Notes: generated by a model not told the origin, from the letters alone. A stretch of DNA of 46,892 nt from CAZGYE01 sp964530165 (GCA_964530165.1 CAZGYE010000008.1:1-46892); one strand, 5' to 3'. Numbered from the stretch's first letter, positions 25,255 through 34,039 are shown. A program made the numbers and translations.

Positions 25255-25943
25255 TGAGACGGCTTCTTCGTGCAACACAACGCGAGAAGATAGTGGGCCA
25301 TCGGGTAATAACCGGTGTGAACCACCTCGTCATTCATCGAAAAAATGAACACGTGTTCGAAGAAATCGGCTAGCAGGCCCTTCAACGCACAATGGTCTTT
25401 GCAGTTGACGTGGCCCTCTTTGCTCGGAGCAGATGCGTATCTTTGTGATTCCAGTGAAGGTGTGCCCACGATCAGAACTCCCGGTTCGCGGAGCGACCGG
25501 ACGATGTTTGAGAGGAACCGGCGCTCTTGTTCGACCGGAATGTGCTCGATGACGTCCAGTGTGTACGCAGCGTCGAAGTCGCCCTCGACCGGACCGGCGA
25601 GCATGTCGTGGGTCCGGCAGTCGATCTTCCAATGTTCGTCCATCCGCTGCAGGACGTCGTCGACGAAGACGGAATCGAAATCGACCGCCGTGACGCCCTC
25701 GACCTCTTGCAACACGATCCGCGAGCCGAACGCGTCGGCACAACCGACTTCGAGGACCTTTGTCGAGCCGGCCAGCATCTTAGCGACGAACTTGTACCGC
25801 GCCAGAACGAACAGCAGACGCTTCGGATCGTCGTGCCAGGTCTGATTGCTCATCAGGCCCAGTCGCGTCAACCCCAATGAGTCGCGGAGCTCGAGACAAC
25901 GCTGGTATTGCGGTTCTCGCGTCGTTTGCGGTTCTTGCTCCAC
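25251..25943 (-). CDS. class I SAM-dependent methyltransferase
   Basis: A 230-residue protein with a complete motif I (TKVLEVGCADAFGSRIV) at about 62-78, an acidic residue after VTAVDFDS, and the core block DAAYTLDVIEHIPVEQERRF. It is translationally coupled to the glycosyltransferase that follows (ATGA overlap). Similar proteins act on sugars or small molecules in surface-glycan loci. The target is not known. Confidence 0.85.
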   Translation of the reverse strand: MEQEPQTTREPQYQRCLELRDSLGLTRLGLMSNQTWHDDPKRLLFVLARYKFVAKMLAGSTKVLEVGCADAFGSRIVLQEVEGVTAVDFDSVFVDDVLQRMDEHWKIDCRTHDMLAGPVEGDFDAAYTLDVIEHIPVEQERRFLSNIVRSLREPGVLIVGTPSLESQRYASAPSKEGHVNCKDHCALKGLLADFFEHVFIFSMNDEVVHTGYYPMAHYLLALCCTKKPSQ

Positions 25944-25979
25944 TGGCGAGGTTCCTTGGTGACCGCAACCCCCGGCCTA

Positions 25980-27731
25980 TCACCGCCCGACTGCATTCGA
26001 GAGATCGTCCCGCTCGTCGTACGGACGGACTGTTCGGTACCATTGCCGCCACTTCCTGAGCGCTTCGCTCCGCCATTTGTCGATCGCCGCACGACGTTCG
26101 GCCTCAGTCGCGTCTTCAGCAATTTCCTTCAGCGGGGTCTCGGGCAGACCGAAACCGTGCGGCTTGCGGCTGATCCAACACAGGGCGTTCCGAGCTTCAA
26201 TCGCCACGTCGATATCGCTGTCCTCCAGCGCCCCGATGACGACTTTTGCGTCCACCAGCTTGCCGCAGCGTCCCAGCGCCCACAGAACCGTCCGCCGCAC
26301 TTCCACGTCAGGGTGCTCAACAAGTTTGAGTAGACGGTCGCGCTGACCGATCAACGCTTGCCGGTCTCCCAGTTGCACTTTCTCGACGATGGCTGTCTGC
26401 ACATCCTGCACCAGCAAACTCTGCGGCTGCTCGAGCTGGCCAAGTAACTCGTCGAGCGGTCCGGTCGACTTGCGCTTGACCAGCTCCCCGTTCTTCACCC
26501 GCACAGCCGAGAGATCCGTCGGGAGGTCCCCCCGTCCACCAACCATTAACCCGCTGCCGACCAGCACAGACGTTCCGCGCCCGAGCAACTTTGCCGTGGA
26601 CTTCGTAAGAAACATAATCGCGAGGCTAGTACCAACGATTGGCCCGGTGAAAGTCTTCCAACTACCATTATCTTCTTGCATTCTGAGCACCCTCGTAGAA
26701 CACACCTCGAACCAATCATGCTTCCCGATCTGCCGAATGTTCGCTAGGGCAGTCATCCGTTCTAATGTGTAGTAGTAGTACATCCTATGAGGATTCGAGC
26801 CGATGTCTCGAAAATTCACCGTTAACCAGCCGAGAGCTTTCCTGATGGCTGAGTCGAAAGACTTGAGGGGCGCTGCAGACCTAAGCGCGCCTTCAATCTG
26901 GCGTTCGTCGGCATCCAGTTCAATATCGACCTTCTCCAAAACCCCGAATTTGAGGCCCGTCTTCGCAGGTTCTTGTTTGCTGCGCCTTGCGCGCCTCCCT
27001 CCGTCTTCCCAACTCCCAGGACGCATTCTCGGGAATAGGTACAGCCGCGCAATGAGAAGACTGCTCACTCCGGCTGCGGTCATGCTTAAAGTTGGCGCAC
27101 CCCTTTCAGTTCCTTCCGTGGTGCCCGGATGGTAGGCAAAACCGCCATTGTGCATCTGTGTTCGGAGGTGCCAAGCGACAGCCTTTTCGTAGATCTCCGC
27201 CGGAATTGAAATTCTAGCGCGCTCGGCCGCCCACAAGCCGAGCATCCCATATTGGGAGATACTCGTGTCACCGACTGTTCGCTTTGGATAGTCCCAATCG
27301 CCACCGACACCCTGCTGAGCGATGATGTACTCGGCAATCGCCAAGATCTCATCTCGGTAACGATTTGCATCGATGTCGGCCAGAAGTGTGATGTTCACAC
27401 CCGCTGCGTAGATGCTTTCATTGTTGGGAAGGGCTTGATAGGTCCCTTTTTTGATTTTCCTTCGGATTTCCTCGACCGCTTTCGTGATTTCGGCGCTGCT
27501 TGGTGGTTCGCCGCCCTTAAGGAGCGCCAAAGCTGCAAGGCTCTTCCGCCCGCCGTTCGTCCTGCCGAAGTTACTTTTGAGGAAGCTAACGCCGCGCTTC
27601 ACGGCATCGTCTATTTGCGCGTTTTGCGCCGCTGCGAGTGCAGTAGCAGGTGCAATGGATGGCACCGCAGTAACAACGAAACCCGTGAAAACCAGGAACA
27701 CCGCGAAGATGCGCGAAGCCTGCCAATGCAT
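25980..27731 (-). CDS. prenyltransferase-fold/HEAT secreted protein
   Basis: A 583-residue protein. The start at 27731 has GGAGGAAC upstream and gives a signal peptide ending in ATALAAA; the longer reading from 27932 adds low-quality sequence. Residues about 35-400 show alpha/alpha-barrel repeats like squalene-cyclase and prenyltransferase families (GVSFLKSNFG, YIIAQQGVGGDWDYPKRT, AVAWHLRTQMHNGGFAYHPG, RVLRMQEDNGSWKTF), but the acid motif of the terpene cyclases is missing. HEAT-like repeats follow (VRRTVLWALGRCG). Such proteins are common in planctomycetes and probably work as secreted scaffolds or binding proteins. Its place inside the glycan arm is notable, but a functional link is unproven. 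Confidence 0.8.
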   Translation of the reverse strand: MHWQASRIFAVFLVFTGFVVTAVPSIAPATALAAAQNAQIDDAVKRGVSFLKSNFGRTNGGRKSLAALALLKGGEPPSSAEITKAVEEIRRKIKKGTYQALPNNESIYAAGVNITLLADIDANRYRDEILAIAEYIIAQQGVGGDWDYPKRTVGDTSISQYGMLGLWAAERARISIPAEIYEKAVAWHLRTQMHNGGFAYHPGTTEGTERGAPTLSMTAAGVSSLLIARLYLFPRMRPGSWEDGGRRARRSKQEPAKTGLKFGVLEKVDIELDADERQIEGALRSAAPLKSFDSAIRKALGWLTVNFRDIGSNPHRMYYYYTLERMTALANIRQIGKHDWFEVCSTRVLRMQEDNGSWKTFTGPIVGTSLAIMFLTKSTAKLLGRGTSVLVGSGLMVGGRGDLPTDLSAVRVKNGELVKRKSTGPLDELLGQLEQPQSLLVQDVQTAIVEKVQLGDRQALIGQRDRLLKLVEHPDVEVRRTVLWALGRCGKLVDAKVVIGALEDSDIDVAIEARNALCWISRKPHGFGLPETPLKEIAEDATEAERRAAIDKWRSEALRKWRQWYRTVRPYDERDDLSNAVGR

Positions 27732-27828
27732 AAAATTGTTCCTCCATTTCGAAAGGAGGCGCAGAGAGAAGACAAGATGGCACTCCATACTCATCGTATT
27801 TTCTGCTTGCTTGCGTGTCAACAAGATC

Positions 27829-28878
27829 TCAATCGCCAGCACCACCTGCCTCTTCCAGAGTCTCGAGAAGGAGACGCCAGTTTCCTTGGACTGCGTAACG
27901 TTTCTCAACGGTGCGCCGGGCAGCATTGCCAATGTGTCTGCGTAGATAGGGATCTTGAATAAGTTTGTTCAGAATCTTCTCCCACTCGTCCGGGCTCTCC
28001 GCCAAAAAGCCGTTTTCGCCGCGACGCACGATCTCTGAATTCACTCCGACCGGGGACGCCACCACGGCCATGCCAGTTGCCATGTACTGAACGAGTTTGA
28101 ATCCACACTTGTAAAGGTTCCATTCCTTATCTGCAAAAAGAGGCATGATTCCGATGTCCATTTTCAACAGTTCATCTACCTCGCTGTCTGCGCTCCAAGG
28201 GATGAACCGCACATTCACCCCACTGAGATCTATTGATTGAAGTGGTGTTTCTTCGCCGGAGATCACTCGCAATTCGAACTCGCAACGACTTGCCAATGTG
28301 CGGAGGGCACCTGCGACCAATGCCAAGTTCTCCAGGTTTACAGTCGATCCTATCCAGCCGATGATGGTTCGCTCCGCCTCCACGACAATCCCTTTCCTTT
28401 GCACATAGACTTCAGTGTCGATGCAGGTAGGAATGACGACGATCTTCCGAGCCAACGGCTGAATTCGTTCTTTGAGAAACCGGTTACCTACAATGACAAC
28501 ATCGCTGATGTAGCAAAGGCGCGCAAATTTCTCTGGATAGCGTAAGAACAGCGCGTCGTCTACGTCGAGCACGAACAAAGGCGCCGCTTTTCGAAACCAA
28601 GCCTCCATCCAGTACGTATCGTCGTCAAAGAGCTCTCGTTCGAGGAAAATCGCGTCGAACCGGCCAATCCAGGCCCTCGTGAGATGGAAAAGGCGCACAA
28701 GACGTTTGAGGAGTTGACTTGGCCGGAATCCGAGCATCGGAAAGTATTCGTACTTCTGGGGAAAGCTTGATGCGACTGTGCATCTATGCCCCGCGGAACA
28801 CAAATACGGAACGTACCCCAAGACTCGGAACCGCGATGACGGCATTCGATTCCCGGAAATCAGGAACAAAATTTTCAT
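27829..28878 (-). CDS. GT4-type glycosyltransferase
   Basis: A 349-residue GT-B enzyme. The N-terminus is MKILFLISGNRMPSSRFRVL. The C-terminal donor domain shows TIIGWIGSTVNLENLALV, then CGFKLVQYMATGMAVVASPV with VNSEIVRRGENGFLAE, a typical GT4 arrangement (E-x7-E-like site). The ATG overlaps the stop of the methyltransferase upstream by 4 bases, which fixes the start at 28878. It probably adds a sugar from a nucleotide donor to the growing surface glycan. The sequence here is lower in GC than the plus-strand arm. Confidence 0.88.
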   Translation of the reverse strand: MKILFLISGNRMPSSRFRVLGYVPYLCSAGHRCTVASSFPQKYEYFPMLGFRPSQLLKRLVRLFHLTRAWIGRFDAIFLERELFDDDTYWMEAWFRKAAPLFVLDVDDALFLRYPEKFARLCYISDVVIVGNRFLKERIQPLARKIVVIPTCIDTEVYVQRKGIVVEAERTIIGWIGSTVNLENLALVAGALRTLASRCEFELRVISGEETPLQSIDLSGVNVRFIPWSADSEVDELLKMDIGIMPLFADKEWNLYKCGFKLVQYMATGMAVVASPVGVNSEIVRRGENGFLAESPDEWEKILNKLIQDPYLRRHIGNAARRTVEKRYAVQGNWRLLLETLEEAGGAGD

Positions 28879-29924
28879 GAGGAGGAAGTTTCTGGGAAGA
28901 GGGAGCGATTGCCTCGACGAGCAACTATCGTCAATACGCTTCCCTGTCGGATGAATGCGAGTAAATGCACCGGGAACGCCAGGGCCATTTGCCACCACAT
29001 TGTGGGCTCGTCACAGAAATCGACGAGTCTTGCTCCGAGCCGTCCCTGTGGAAATCTGCGACGCAGAACGATTCCCATACTTCCGATGGCCGTAAGGGAA
29101 TTTCTTTGGTGAATTATCTGGACAGAGTCGAAACCGGTATCACTGAGCATCATCCGCAGTGTCCGCGGAGTGAAATGCTGAAGATGCCGCGGCAATTCCA
29201 GCGCATGCCAACACCGGCCGAAAAACCGACGCTCCCACGATGCAAAATTTGGCACGCTGAACGCAAACCAGCCGCGCGGTTTGAGGACGCGGTGGATCTC
29301 CTGCAGAGTCTGTTTCGGCTCGTGGAGATGCTCAACAACGTGCCAGGCAAACACCGCGTCGAACGATACCTCCGGAAACGCGGCCGATTCTAACGTCCCG
29401 ACGTGAACGTCGAATCCCTGGCGAGCGGCTTCGCGGGCTGGCTCTTCGATCAATTCAACCCCCATTGCTTCCCACCCTTCATTACGCAGCCGTATCAGGA
29501 ATTTCCCTGTGGCGCACCCGATTTCGAGTGCTCGTTTGGGAGAAGTTTCGACCACGGGGATGTAGTCTGACTTCTTGTCGTTGAGCCAATAGTACAGCCG
29601 ACGCAGTCCTGGAACGCGCCGAACCCACGATGAGAGGTACCAGGGGGTCTTGCGTGCGTCTTCCGCCGGCTCATCGTTCGGAACCGGGCGCTGGCTGGTT
29701 TGGTGAGGGGAGTAGACGGGCGGATAGCAGAGTCGGATCGTCGCGAGCGTCGGCCTCGGGTTCATGTAGACGTGCCGGCACTGCCAACACCGAACAAGCT
29801 GAAAGTCGCCCGGAATGCCGTACAAATTGTCCCACCCGCTCAGTAGACGCAAACTCTCCGCAGAGCCGCACAAAGGGCAGGGCGCGTCTTCCAGTTCGAT
29901 TGATTGTTCCCTAGGAATCGTCAT
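28875..29924 (-). CDS. zinc-ribbon class I methyltransferase
   Basis: A 349-residue protein. An N-terminal zinc-binding module (CPLCG about residue 15, then CWQCRHVYMNPRP) is followed by a SAM-methyltransferase domain with RALEIGCATGKFLIRL and the core FDAVFAWHVVEHLHEPKQTL. The two-module plan resembles methyltransferases of deoxysugar and exopolysaccharide loci, some of which methylate carbon. It is the first gene of the minus-strand arm, with its promoter presumably in the 135-base divergent gap to 30060. Confidence 0.87.
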   Translation of the reverse strand: MTIPREQSIELEDAPCPLCGSAESLRLLSGWDNLYGIPGDFQLVRCWQCRHVYMNPRPTLATIRLCYPPVYSPHQTSQRPVPNDEPAEDARKTPWYLSSWVRRVPGLRRLYYWLNDKKSDYIPVVETSPKRALEIGCATGKFLIRLRNEGWEAMGVELIEEPAREAARQGFDVHVGTLESAAFPEVSFDAVFAWHVVEHLHEPKQTLQEIHRVLKPRGWFAFSVPNFASWERRFFGRCWHALELPRHLQHFTPRTLRMMLSDTGFDSVQIIHQRNSLTAIGSMGIVLRRRFPQGRLGARLVDFCDEPTMWWQMALAFPVHLLAFIRQGSVLTIVARRGNRSLFPETSSS

Positions 29925-30059
29925 CGATAGTATTTGACTCGTACGAAGGGAAATTCTTAGTCGAGAACCGCAAGAATTTGAGAGTCAAGTTTGCGGCAAC
30001 AAGGACATCATACCAAGAATCGTCTCTCTCACTAGGGCGGCGGTGGTTACGTTGGAGCC
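29925..30059. promoter_or_regulatory. divergent promoter region of the glycan locus
   Basis: This 135-base gap lies between the minus arm (start 29924) and the plus arm. It also holds the probable lost start of the epimerase: AAGGA at 30001-30005 followed by an ATA at 30010. I could not identify -35/-10 boxes with confidence. Confidence 0.35.
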
Positions 30060-31007
30060 GTGCTGGTTCCCAAATTGCTCGGCCGCGGGTACCGGGTCAG
30101 GGTACTGGATCTGTTTCTGTACGGCGAACACGTTTTCGACGCGGTTCGTGACGATCCCCGCTTGCAGCTCATCAAAGGAGACATCCGTGACGCGGCGTTG
30201 TTGCGGGAGACGCTGCCCGGCTGCGACGTGGTGATTCACCTGGCCTGCATCTCGAACGATCCCAGCTTCGAGCTCGATCCCGAGCTGGGCAGATCAATCA
30301 ACTACGACGCGTTTCGGCCGTTGGTTGAAATCTCTCGATCCCTTGGAGTTGAGAGATTCGTGTACGCGTCGTCCTCAAGCGTGTACGGCGTGAAACCCGA
30401 AGAGCGAGTCACCGAGGATTTGCCGCCCGAACCGCTTACCGATTACTCACGCTACAAGGCGCTTTGTGAAGACGTATTGCGGGAATACCAATCGCCCGAA
30501 TTCACGACGGTGACACTTCGGCCGGCGACCCTGTGCGGTTACTCACCTCGACAGCGCCTGGATTTGACGGTCAACATCCTGACCAACCATGCCGTCAACA
30601 CGGGCGCCATCCGCGTTTTCGGCGGCACCCAGTCTCGGCCGAATCTGCACATCGAGGACATGACCGACCTGTATGTGCGGCTGCTCGAATTACCGGACGC
30701 TGAGGTCGCAGGAAAAACCTGGAACGCAGGGAGTCAGAATCTGGAGGTCCGGCAGATCGCAGAAGTGGTTCGCAACGTCGTGGGCGAAAAGCAGACGAAA
30801 ATCGTCACGGAACCAACCGACGATCTGCGCTCTTACCGCATCTCATCCGAGATGATCGAGCGGGACATCGGATTTGTTCCGAAGCGTCGGATTGAGGATG
30901 CCGTTGCGGATCTCACGCGCGCCTTCCAGAGCGGTCGCATTCCGGATCCGATGACCGATATCCGCTACTACAACATCAAGACGATGCAGTCAGTCAACTT
31001 GTCATGA
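30060..31007 (+). CDS. NAD-dependent epimerase/dehydratase, damaged 5' end
   Basis: The open frame encodes 315 residues of an extended SDR. The active-site elements are intact: YASSSSVYGV and Tyr-x3-Lys in DYSRYKALCEDVL, and it ends TDIRYYNIKTMQSVNLS. The first codon (GTG) falls inside the Rossmann motif. In frame upstream, the DNA encodes GGGGYVGAV, the expected NAD motif, directly after a TAG stop at 30033-30035. The preceding strand (PRIVSLT) is present in another frame, read from an ATA at 30010 with AAGGA before it. A 2-base insertion or 1-base loss near 30034 would explain this. The gene is therefore either decaying or affected by an assembly error. It heads the plus-strand arm and should act on a nucleotide sugar. 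Confidence 0.75.
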   Translation: MLVPKLLGRGYRVRVLDLFLYGEHVFDAVRDDPRLQLIKGDIRDAALLRETLPGCDVVIHLACISNDPSFELDPELGRSINYDAFRPLVEISRSLGVERFVYASSSSVYGVKPEERVTEDLPPEPLTDYSRYKALCEDVLREYQSPEFTTVTLRPATLCGYSPRQRLDLTVNILTNHAVNTGAIRVFGGTQSRPNLHIEDMTDLYVRLLELPDAEVAGKTWNAGSQNLEVRQIAEVVRNVVGEKQTKIVTEPTDDLRSYRISSEMIERDIGFVPKRRIEDAVADLTRAFQSGRIPDPMTDIRYYNIKTMQSVNLS

Positions 31008-31011
31008 GGCA

Positions 31012-31159
31012 GTTTCAAAACGCGATTTCGGGAGGGCGAAGCTCCTGCTGCGCTGGCATTTCGCATGAAAGCCCACGGGTGGCAACCCGTGGGTCCCGCC
31101 GATTGCCACCGGCGGGCTTTTGCAGTTCGATAGCAGCCTCGCCCTCCCGGTTTTGAAAC
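31012..31159. repeat. 148-bp compound inverted repeat
   Basis: The perfect 10-bp ends are GTTTCAAAAC and GTTTTGAAAC. The second layer pairs GGGAGGGCGAAGCTCC with the GCCTCGCCCTCCC side. In the centre are two strong hairpins: CCCACGGGT-GGCA-ACCCGTGGG (9-bp perfect stem) and CCCGCCG with CGGCGGG, enclosed by AAAGCCC/GGGCTTT. The unit fills the gap between the epimerase and the transketolase gene. It may be a mobile repeat or a terminator/processing site. Confidence 0.75.
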
Positions 31160-31169
31160 GAGTTCATCA

Positions 31170-32018
31170 ATGGGACTCGGCGTGATGACATCCGAGACGA
31201 ATCGCGACATTTCAGAGCTCGATGCGACCGCCCGGCGAATCCGCGCGCAACTGGTGAAGCTCTCTCATACGGCGCGTGCGCCGCATTTGGGGTCGGCGAT
31301 GTCGTGCGTCGACATCTTGGTGGCCGCCTATTGCGGAGGTCTTCGCATCGGGTCGGAAGATGTCGACTCGCCCGACCGAGACCGTTTGATTCTCAGCAAG
31401 GGTCATGCCGCCGCCGCGTTGTACGCCACGCTGGCCGAAAAAGAATTCTTTCCAAAGCAGCTTCTCGAGACCTACGGACGTCCGGGAAGTCGGCTGACAG
31501 AGCAGATGAGTCCGGGCTGCGTTCCCGGCGTGGAAGCCGCGACCGGCTCGCTGGGTCACGGCTTATCGCTCGGGCTGGGAATGTCGCTGGCCGGGCGGAT
31601 TGAGGGGCGGTCGTATCGGGTCTGCGTGGTACTCAGCGACGGCGAGTGCAACGAAGGATCGGTTTGGGAAGCGGCCATGCTGGCCGCGGCCCAGCGGACA
31701 GGCAATCTCATCGCCGTCGTCGACTTCAACGGTTGGCAGGCGACCGGCCGGACCGACGAAATCATGGCGATCAGCCCGCTTCGGGAGAAATGGGAAGCCT
31801 TCGGATGGCGCGCCGAAGAAGTCGACGGCCACGACGTTCGGGCCATCCAGGACGCGCTCCGCCGAGCACTGAGCCAATCCGGTCAACCGTCCGCGATTGT
31901 GGCACATACCGTGAAGGGGAAAGGTGTTTCCTTCATGGAGGACGACAACAACTGGCACTATCGAATCCCCGACGCGGACGAGTTGCAGGCGGCGCTCGCG
32001 GAGCTGGACGACGCATGA
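31170..32018 (+). CDS. transketolase-like N-terminal subunit
   Basis: A 282-residue protein corresponding to the thiamine-diphosphate (PP) half of transketolase. The ThDP/Mg motif is SDGECNEGSVWEAAMLAA ending in VVDFN, and LILSKGHAAAALYATLAE and ATGSLGHGLSLGLGMSL are typical of the family. An ATG at 31185 (MTSETN) is an alternative start. It overlaps the C-terminal subunit by 4 bases (ATGA), so the two chains are surely made together and form one enzyme. Split transketolases of this kind occur in specialised pathways as well as in archaea. Here, among sugar-nucleotide genes, a two-carbon ketol transfer to an activated sugar is inferred. Confidence 0.92.
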   Translation: MGLGVMTSETNRDISELDATARRIRAQLVKLSHTARAPHLGSAMSCVDILVAAYCGGLRIGSEDVDSPDRDRLILSKGHAAAALYATLAEKEFFPKQLLETYGRPGSRLTEQMSPGCVPGVEAATGSLGHGLSLGLGMSLAGRIEGRSYRVCVVLSDGECNEGSVWEAAMLAAAQRTGNLIAVVDFNGWQATGRTDEIMAISPLREKWEAFGWRAEEVDGHDVRAIQDALRRALSQSGQPSAIVAHTVKGKGVSFMEDDNNWHYRIPDADELQAALAELDDA

Positions 32019-32965
32019 GAAACGCATTGGCTCAGGAGCTCACACGTCTGGCCGCCGACGACGAACGAATCGTCCTCTTGTCGGGCGACATCGGCAATCG
32101 GCTGTTCGACGAATACAAGAGTCGCTGTCCGGCGAGGTTCTTCAACTGCGGCGTGGCCGAGGCCAACATGATGAGCGTGGCCGCCGGAATGGCTTTGTGC
32201 GGCCTGCGTCCCGTGGTGTACACGATCGTGCCGTTCGTCACGACGCGCTGCCTGGAGCAGGTTCGGGTCGACGTTTGCTACCATCGCCTTCCGGTGGTCA
32301 TCGTGGGCGTGGGGGGAGGGCTGTCGTATGCAAGCCTGGGGGCCACGCATCATTCGTGCGAGGACATCGGCATGCTCAGGATGCTCCCACACATGACCGT
32401 GGTTTGTCCCGCCGATCGGCGTGAAGTCCGGCTGGCATTCGCGCGGGCGATTCGGCACGACGGACCCGTCTACCTGCGCCTCGGTAAAAAGGGCGAACCC
32501 GACGTTCACGACGGCGAGCCGGAATTTGATTTCGGAAAGGGCATTGTCGTTCGCGAAGGCGATCAGGTCGCGTTGCTGGGCACGGGAAACATGGTCGCTT
32601 CGACCCTCGAGGCGGCGGAGATCCTGCACCGCCAGAACATCTCCGCCCGCGTCGTGAGCATGCACACCGTCAAGCCGCTCGACGAGCCGTTGTTGGACGA
32701 GGTGTTTCGCTCCGGTGTGACCGTCGTGGCAACCATCGAAGAGCACAGTCGACTCGGCGGGCTTGGTGGCGCCGTTGCCGAATGGTTGGCCGACCGCGAC
32801 GGTCTTCACACGCGGCTTGTAAGAATCGGCACCCCCGATGCGTTTCTGCACGAAGCCGGTGACCAGTCGCATGCGCGTCGACGGTTCGGGCTCGATCCCG
32901 AGAGTATCGCGGATACAATTCTGAAAGCCCATCAACGGTCAAGCGGGAGTGATATTCAGCGATGA
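32015..32965 (+). CDS. transketolase-like C-terminal subunit
   Basis: A 316-residue protein corresponding to the pyrimidine-binding and C-terminal domains. The catalytic Glu is in NCGVAEANMMSVAAGMAL, like GIAEQNM of transketolase and DXS. Other landmarks are SYASLGATHHSCEDIGMLR and GTGNMVASTLEAAEIL. The ATG at 32015 overlaps the stop of the N-terminal subunit; a longer frame from 31646 runs through that gene and is rejected. The stop overlaps the dehydrogenase start (ATGA). Together the two subunits make a complete ThDP-dependent enzyme. Confidence 0.92.
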   Translation: MRNALAQELTRLAADDERIVLLSGDIGNRLFDEYKSRCPARFFNCGVAEANMMSVAAGMALCGLRPVVYTIVPFVTTRCLEQVRVDVCYHRLPVVIVGVGGGLSYASLGATHHSCEDIGMLRMLPHMTVVCPADRREVRLAFARAIRHDGPVYLRLGKKGEPDVHDGEPEFDFGKGIVVREGDQVALLGTGNMVASTLEAAEILHRQNISARVVSMHTVKPLDEPLLDEVFRSGVTVVATIEEHSRLGGLGGAVAEWLADRDGLHTRLVRIGTPDAFLHEAGDQSHARRRFGLDPESIADTILKAHQRSSGSDIQR

Positions 32966-34002
32966 ACACGACGGCTGCCGTATTGGTCGAGACGGGACAA
33001 CCGCTGGTGCTCGCCAATCTGCAGATCCCGCCACTGGTGCCCGGCCAGGTTTTGGTGGAAATTGCGTACAGCGGAGTTTGCCACACTCAGCTACTGGAGT
33101 GCAGGGGCCATCGCGGAGACGATCCCTATCTGCCTCACTGTCTCGGACACGAAGGCAGCGGCCGGGTATTGGACGTCGGCTCGGGAGTGACCAAGTGCCG
33201 AGCGGGGGATCGAGTGATTCTTTCCTGGATCAAGGGAGTCGGGGCAAGCGTGCCGGGAACGGTCTACGACTGGAACGGGCGGAAAGTCAACGCGGGCGGC
33301 GTGACCACATTCTCCCTGCACTCCGTCGTGAGTGAGGACCGCGTGACGGTCATTCCTGACGAGGTCTCGCTGGGCGACGCGGCTCTGCTCGGCTGCGCCG
33401 TCCCGACGGGCATGGGCGCCGTATTCAATACGGCCTCGCCGAAGCCGGGCCAGAGCATCGCCGTATTTGGGACCGGCGGAATCGGTCTGTGCTCGGTGGC
33501 GGCGGCTGCGATTGCCGAGCTGACGCCGATTATCGCCGTCGACGTGAGCCCCCAACGGCTGCAGGCCGCCCGAGAGTTGGGAGCGACACATTGCGTGGAT
33601 GCGACGCGCATCGATCCGGTCCAAGAGATTCTGCGAGTTTGTCCCGGCGGTGTTGATTTCGCCGTCGAAGCCTCGGGCCGGACGGACGTGATGGTCCAAG
33701 CCCTTCAGTCCGTGCGGAATCGAGGCGGTGCGGCGGTGATCGTCGGCAATGCACCGCACGGCGAGCGCATCCAATTGGACCCCCGGGAGTTCAATCTCGG
33801 GAAAAGACTGCTGGGAACGTGGGGAGGTGACAGCCGGCCCGATCGTGATTTCCCACGCTACTGCAAACTGATTTCCACCGGACGGTTGTCGCTTGCCCCC
33901 CTTGTTTCCAGAACGTATGAATTGAGCGAGGTCAATCAAGCTCTCGACGACCTGGAAGGCCGCCGCGTGACGAGACCAATCATCGAGATGAAGCACGGCT
34001 GA
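32962..34002 (+). CDS. zinc-type alcohol dehydrogenase
   Basis: A 346-residue medium-chain dehydrogenase. Catalytic zinc ligands are seen at SGVCHTQL, HCLGHEGSG and LLGCAVPTGMG. The NAD-binding motif is VFGTGGIGLCSVAAAAIA followed by IIAVDVS. The structural-zinc lobe with four cysteines is absent, replaced by a short loop (SWIKGVGASVPGTVYDWNG). It is coupled to the transketolase by ATGA, so it probably oxidises or reduces the product or substrate of that enzyme. The substrate is unknown. Confidence 0.92.
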   Translation: MNTTAAVLVETGQPLVLANLQIPPLVPGQVLVEIAYSGVCHTQLLECRGHRGDDPYLPHCLGHEGSGRVLDVGSGVTKCRAGDRVILSWIKGVGASVPGTVYDWNGRKVNAGGVTTFSLHSVVSEDRVTVIPDEVSLGDAALLGCAVPTGMGAVFNTASPKPGQSIAVFGTGGIGLCSVAAAAIAELTPIIAVDVSPQRLQAARELGATHCVDATRIDPVQEILRVCPGGVDFAVEASGRTDVMVQALQSVRNRGGAAVIVGNAPHGERIQLDPREFNLGKRLLGTWGGDSRPDRDFPRYCKLISTGRLSLAPLVSRTYELSEVNQALDDLEGRRVTRPIIEMKHG

Positions 34003-34039
34003 CCGGCGAGTGGGATTCGGGTGAAGACTGCGGACGGAA

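Noticed and set aside
31646..32014. N-terminal extension of the transketolase C-terminal subunit
   Set aside because: It overlaps the N-terminal subunit gene in another frame; the ATGA at 32015 fits a normal start.
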